Shown here piece by piece: positions 5,073 to 5,732 of a stretch of 5,732 nt of DNA. This DNA comes from a bacterium (GTDB lineage: Bacteria; Bacillota_I; Bacilli_A; RF39; UBA660): positions 1-5,732 of the forward strand of contig RKAN01000003.1 of NCBI GenBank assembly GCA_014845975.1, given 5' to 3'. How positions within the stretch are numbered: the first letter of the stretch is position 1; the number at the start of each line of letters is the position of its first letter. The position numbers and the translations under genes were made by a program. The notes under the pieces were generated by a model, which was given only the letters and a program-made list of their open reading frames with translations, was not told the DNA's origin and did no database searches.

Positions 5073-5732
5073 CTAAACTAAAAGAATTTGGTATTTATGA
5101 GACACATATTTACAATCTATTTTACTTAGTTTACAGTAAACTTCATCTGTCAAGTTTGAAAGTCGTCTATTTTTTATTTTTTCCAATTTTAAAACTAAAG
5201 ATTTAAAATTATCATAAAAATAGCAATCTTTACTTGGAATTAAAAAATTTTCATAATATGGAATATCTTTGATAATGAGATTTTTTTTGAGTAATATTGG
5301 AATTTGATAAAAATCATCTATATCATTATGAATCACAATATAGGCACTATTTACTAAATTCATATAAGAAATAATATCCATTTTTTTATATTTTATTACA
5401 TTATTAGGAAGTTTATTAAAGGTAGTTCGTTCTCGCATCGTTAACTCATTTTTATACCCAACATAATAAAATTTAAGTTTCGGATAATGAATAGAAAGTT
5501 CATAAATCATATTCAAATTTTGATATTTTGGATCATAAAAAACAATATCTTTTCCTTTTTTTGTTTTTACTAAATTTAACTGAAATGGTTCTTTTGGAAT
5601 TACTGTAATATTTGTGTTAGAGGAGATTATTTTTTGAAAAATAGGCATACTAACAACAATATTGGTACAATCTTCAAAAAATTTTAATATTTTTTCTTTG
5701 TATTGCTTAGAAACTTTATTTTTTTTCTTAAA
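5073..5732 (-). CDS. C-terminal part of a glycosyltransferase-like (GT-B) protein, start outside the window
   Basis: The frame stays open to the right edge (219 codons, beginning FKKKNKVSKQYKEK), so the ATG at 5648 is internal and the true start lies beyond the window. The visible part resembles the second half of a GT-B glycosyltransferase. A segment like the inter-domain region (EDCTNIVVSMPIFQKIISS then ITVIPKEP) leads to a Rossmann-like strand (GKDIVFYDPKYQN), then YPKLKFYYVGYKNE, NNVIKYKKMDIISYMNLVNSAYIVIHND, and a late strand-helix pattern (LLKKNLIIKDIPYYENFL). This follows the order seen in GT4-type enzymes. The typical E-x7-E donor-site motif is not seen: DDFYQIPILLKK stands in its place. 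It may be a diverged or non-catalytic member. Low-GC bacteria have such enzymes for glycolipid or wall-polymer synthesis, but no substrate can be named here. The stop is TAG at 5075-5073. Confidence 0.55.
   Translation of the reverse strand, partial: FKKKNKVSKQYKEKILKFFEDCTNIVVSMPIFQKIISSNTNITVIPKEPFQLNLVKTKKGKDIVFYDPKYQNLNMIYELSIHYPKLKFYYVGYKNELTMRERTTFNKLPNNVIKYKKMDIISYMNLVNSAYIVIHNDIDDFYQIPILLKKNLIIKDIPYYENFLIPSKDCYFYDNFKSLVLKLEKIKNRRLSNLTDEVYCKLSKIDCKYVSHKYQILLV

Noticed and set aside
5649..5732. ATG at 5648 as the real start of the right-hand gene
   Set aside because: The frame is open to the edge without a stop, the residues before it fit the protein's fold, and there is no ribosome binding site before that ATG.

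Overview
The window is very AT-rich, and every gene I can support lies on the minus strand, so the order of transcription runs from high to low coordinates. It looks like a low-GC Gram-positive chromosome (Bacillota, or a relative of the Mollicutes). The grounds are AGGAGG-type ribosome binding sites, TATAAT promoters of the sigma-A kind, a RNase R / SmpB / tmRNA cluster, and a tmRNA tag ending in AFA, an ending known from Mollicutes. The genus cannot be told from the sequence. Genetic code 11 fits everything seen, although no gene ends in TGA.

Right part (5732 to 2035), housekeeping. The 3' part of a glycosyltransferase-like gene enters from the right edge. Then come rnr (RNase R), smpB (overlapping rnr by 20 nt) and a GNAT acetyltransferase that starts 12 nt after smpB. 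These last three look like one operon. Just after the acetyltransferase, ssrA (tmRNA, 1990 to 1612) has its own strong extended -10 promoter. Together they form the ribosome-rescue module: tmRNA and SmpB free stalled ribosomes and tag the unfinished protein, and RNase R degrades the faulty mRNA. The acetyltransferase sits inside this module without an obvious role. The tmRNA encodes an unusually long, basic tag of 20 codons ending NAVAFA.

Left part (1611 to 1), accessory. Directly beyond the tmRNA 3' end, a common target of integrating elements, lie an 18-bp inverted repeat, a 12-bp palindrome and the tmRNA terminator. Next is a KilA-N domain gene of a phage/mobile-element family, interrupted by one in-frame TAA (a leucine codon, TTA, in the likely ancestor). 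The gene also contains a perfect 30-bp palindrome covering exactly ten codons. A small basic protein of unknown function follows with its own promoter, ribosome binding site and terminator. Finally the first ten codons of another gene, with an extended -10 promoter, run off the left edge.

No CRISPR array, transposase, integrase or tRNA gene is visible. The best candidates for something unusual are the tmRNA tag, the palindrome inside the KilA-N gene, and the acetyltransferase placed between smpB and ssrA.
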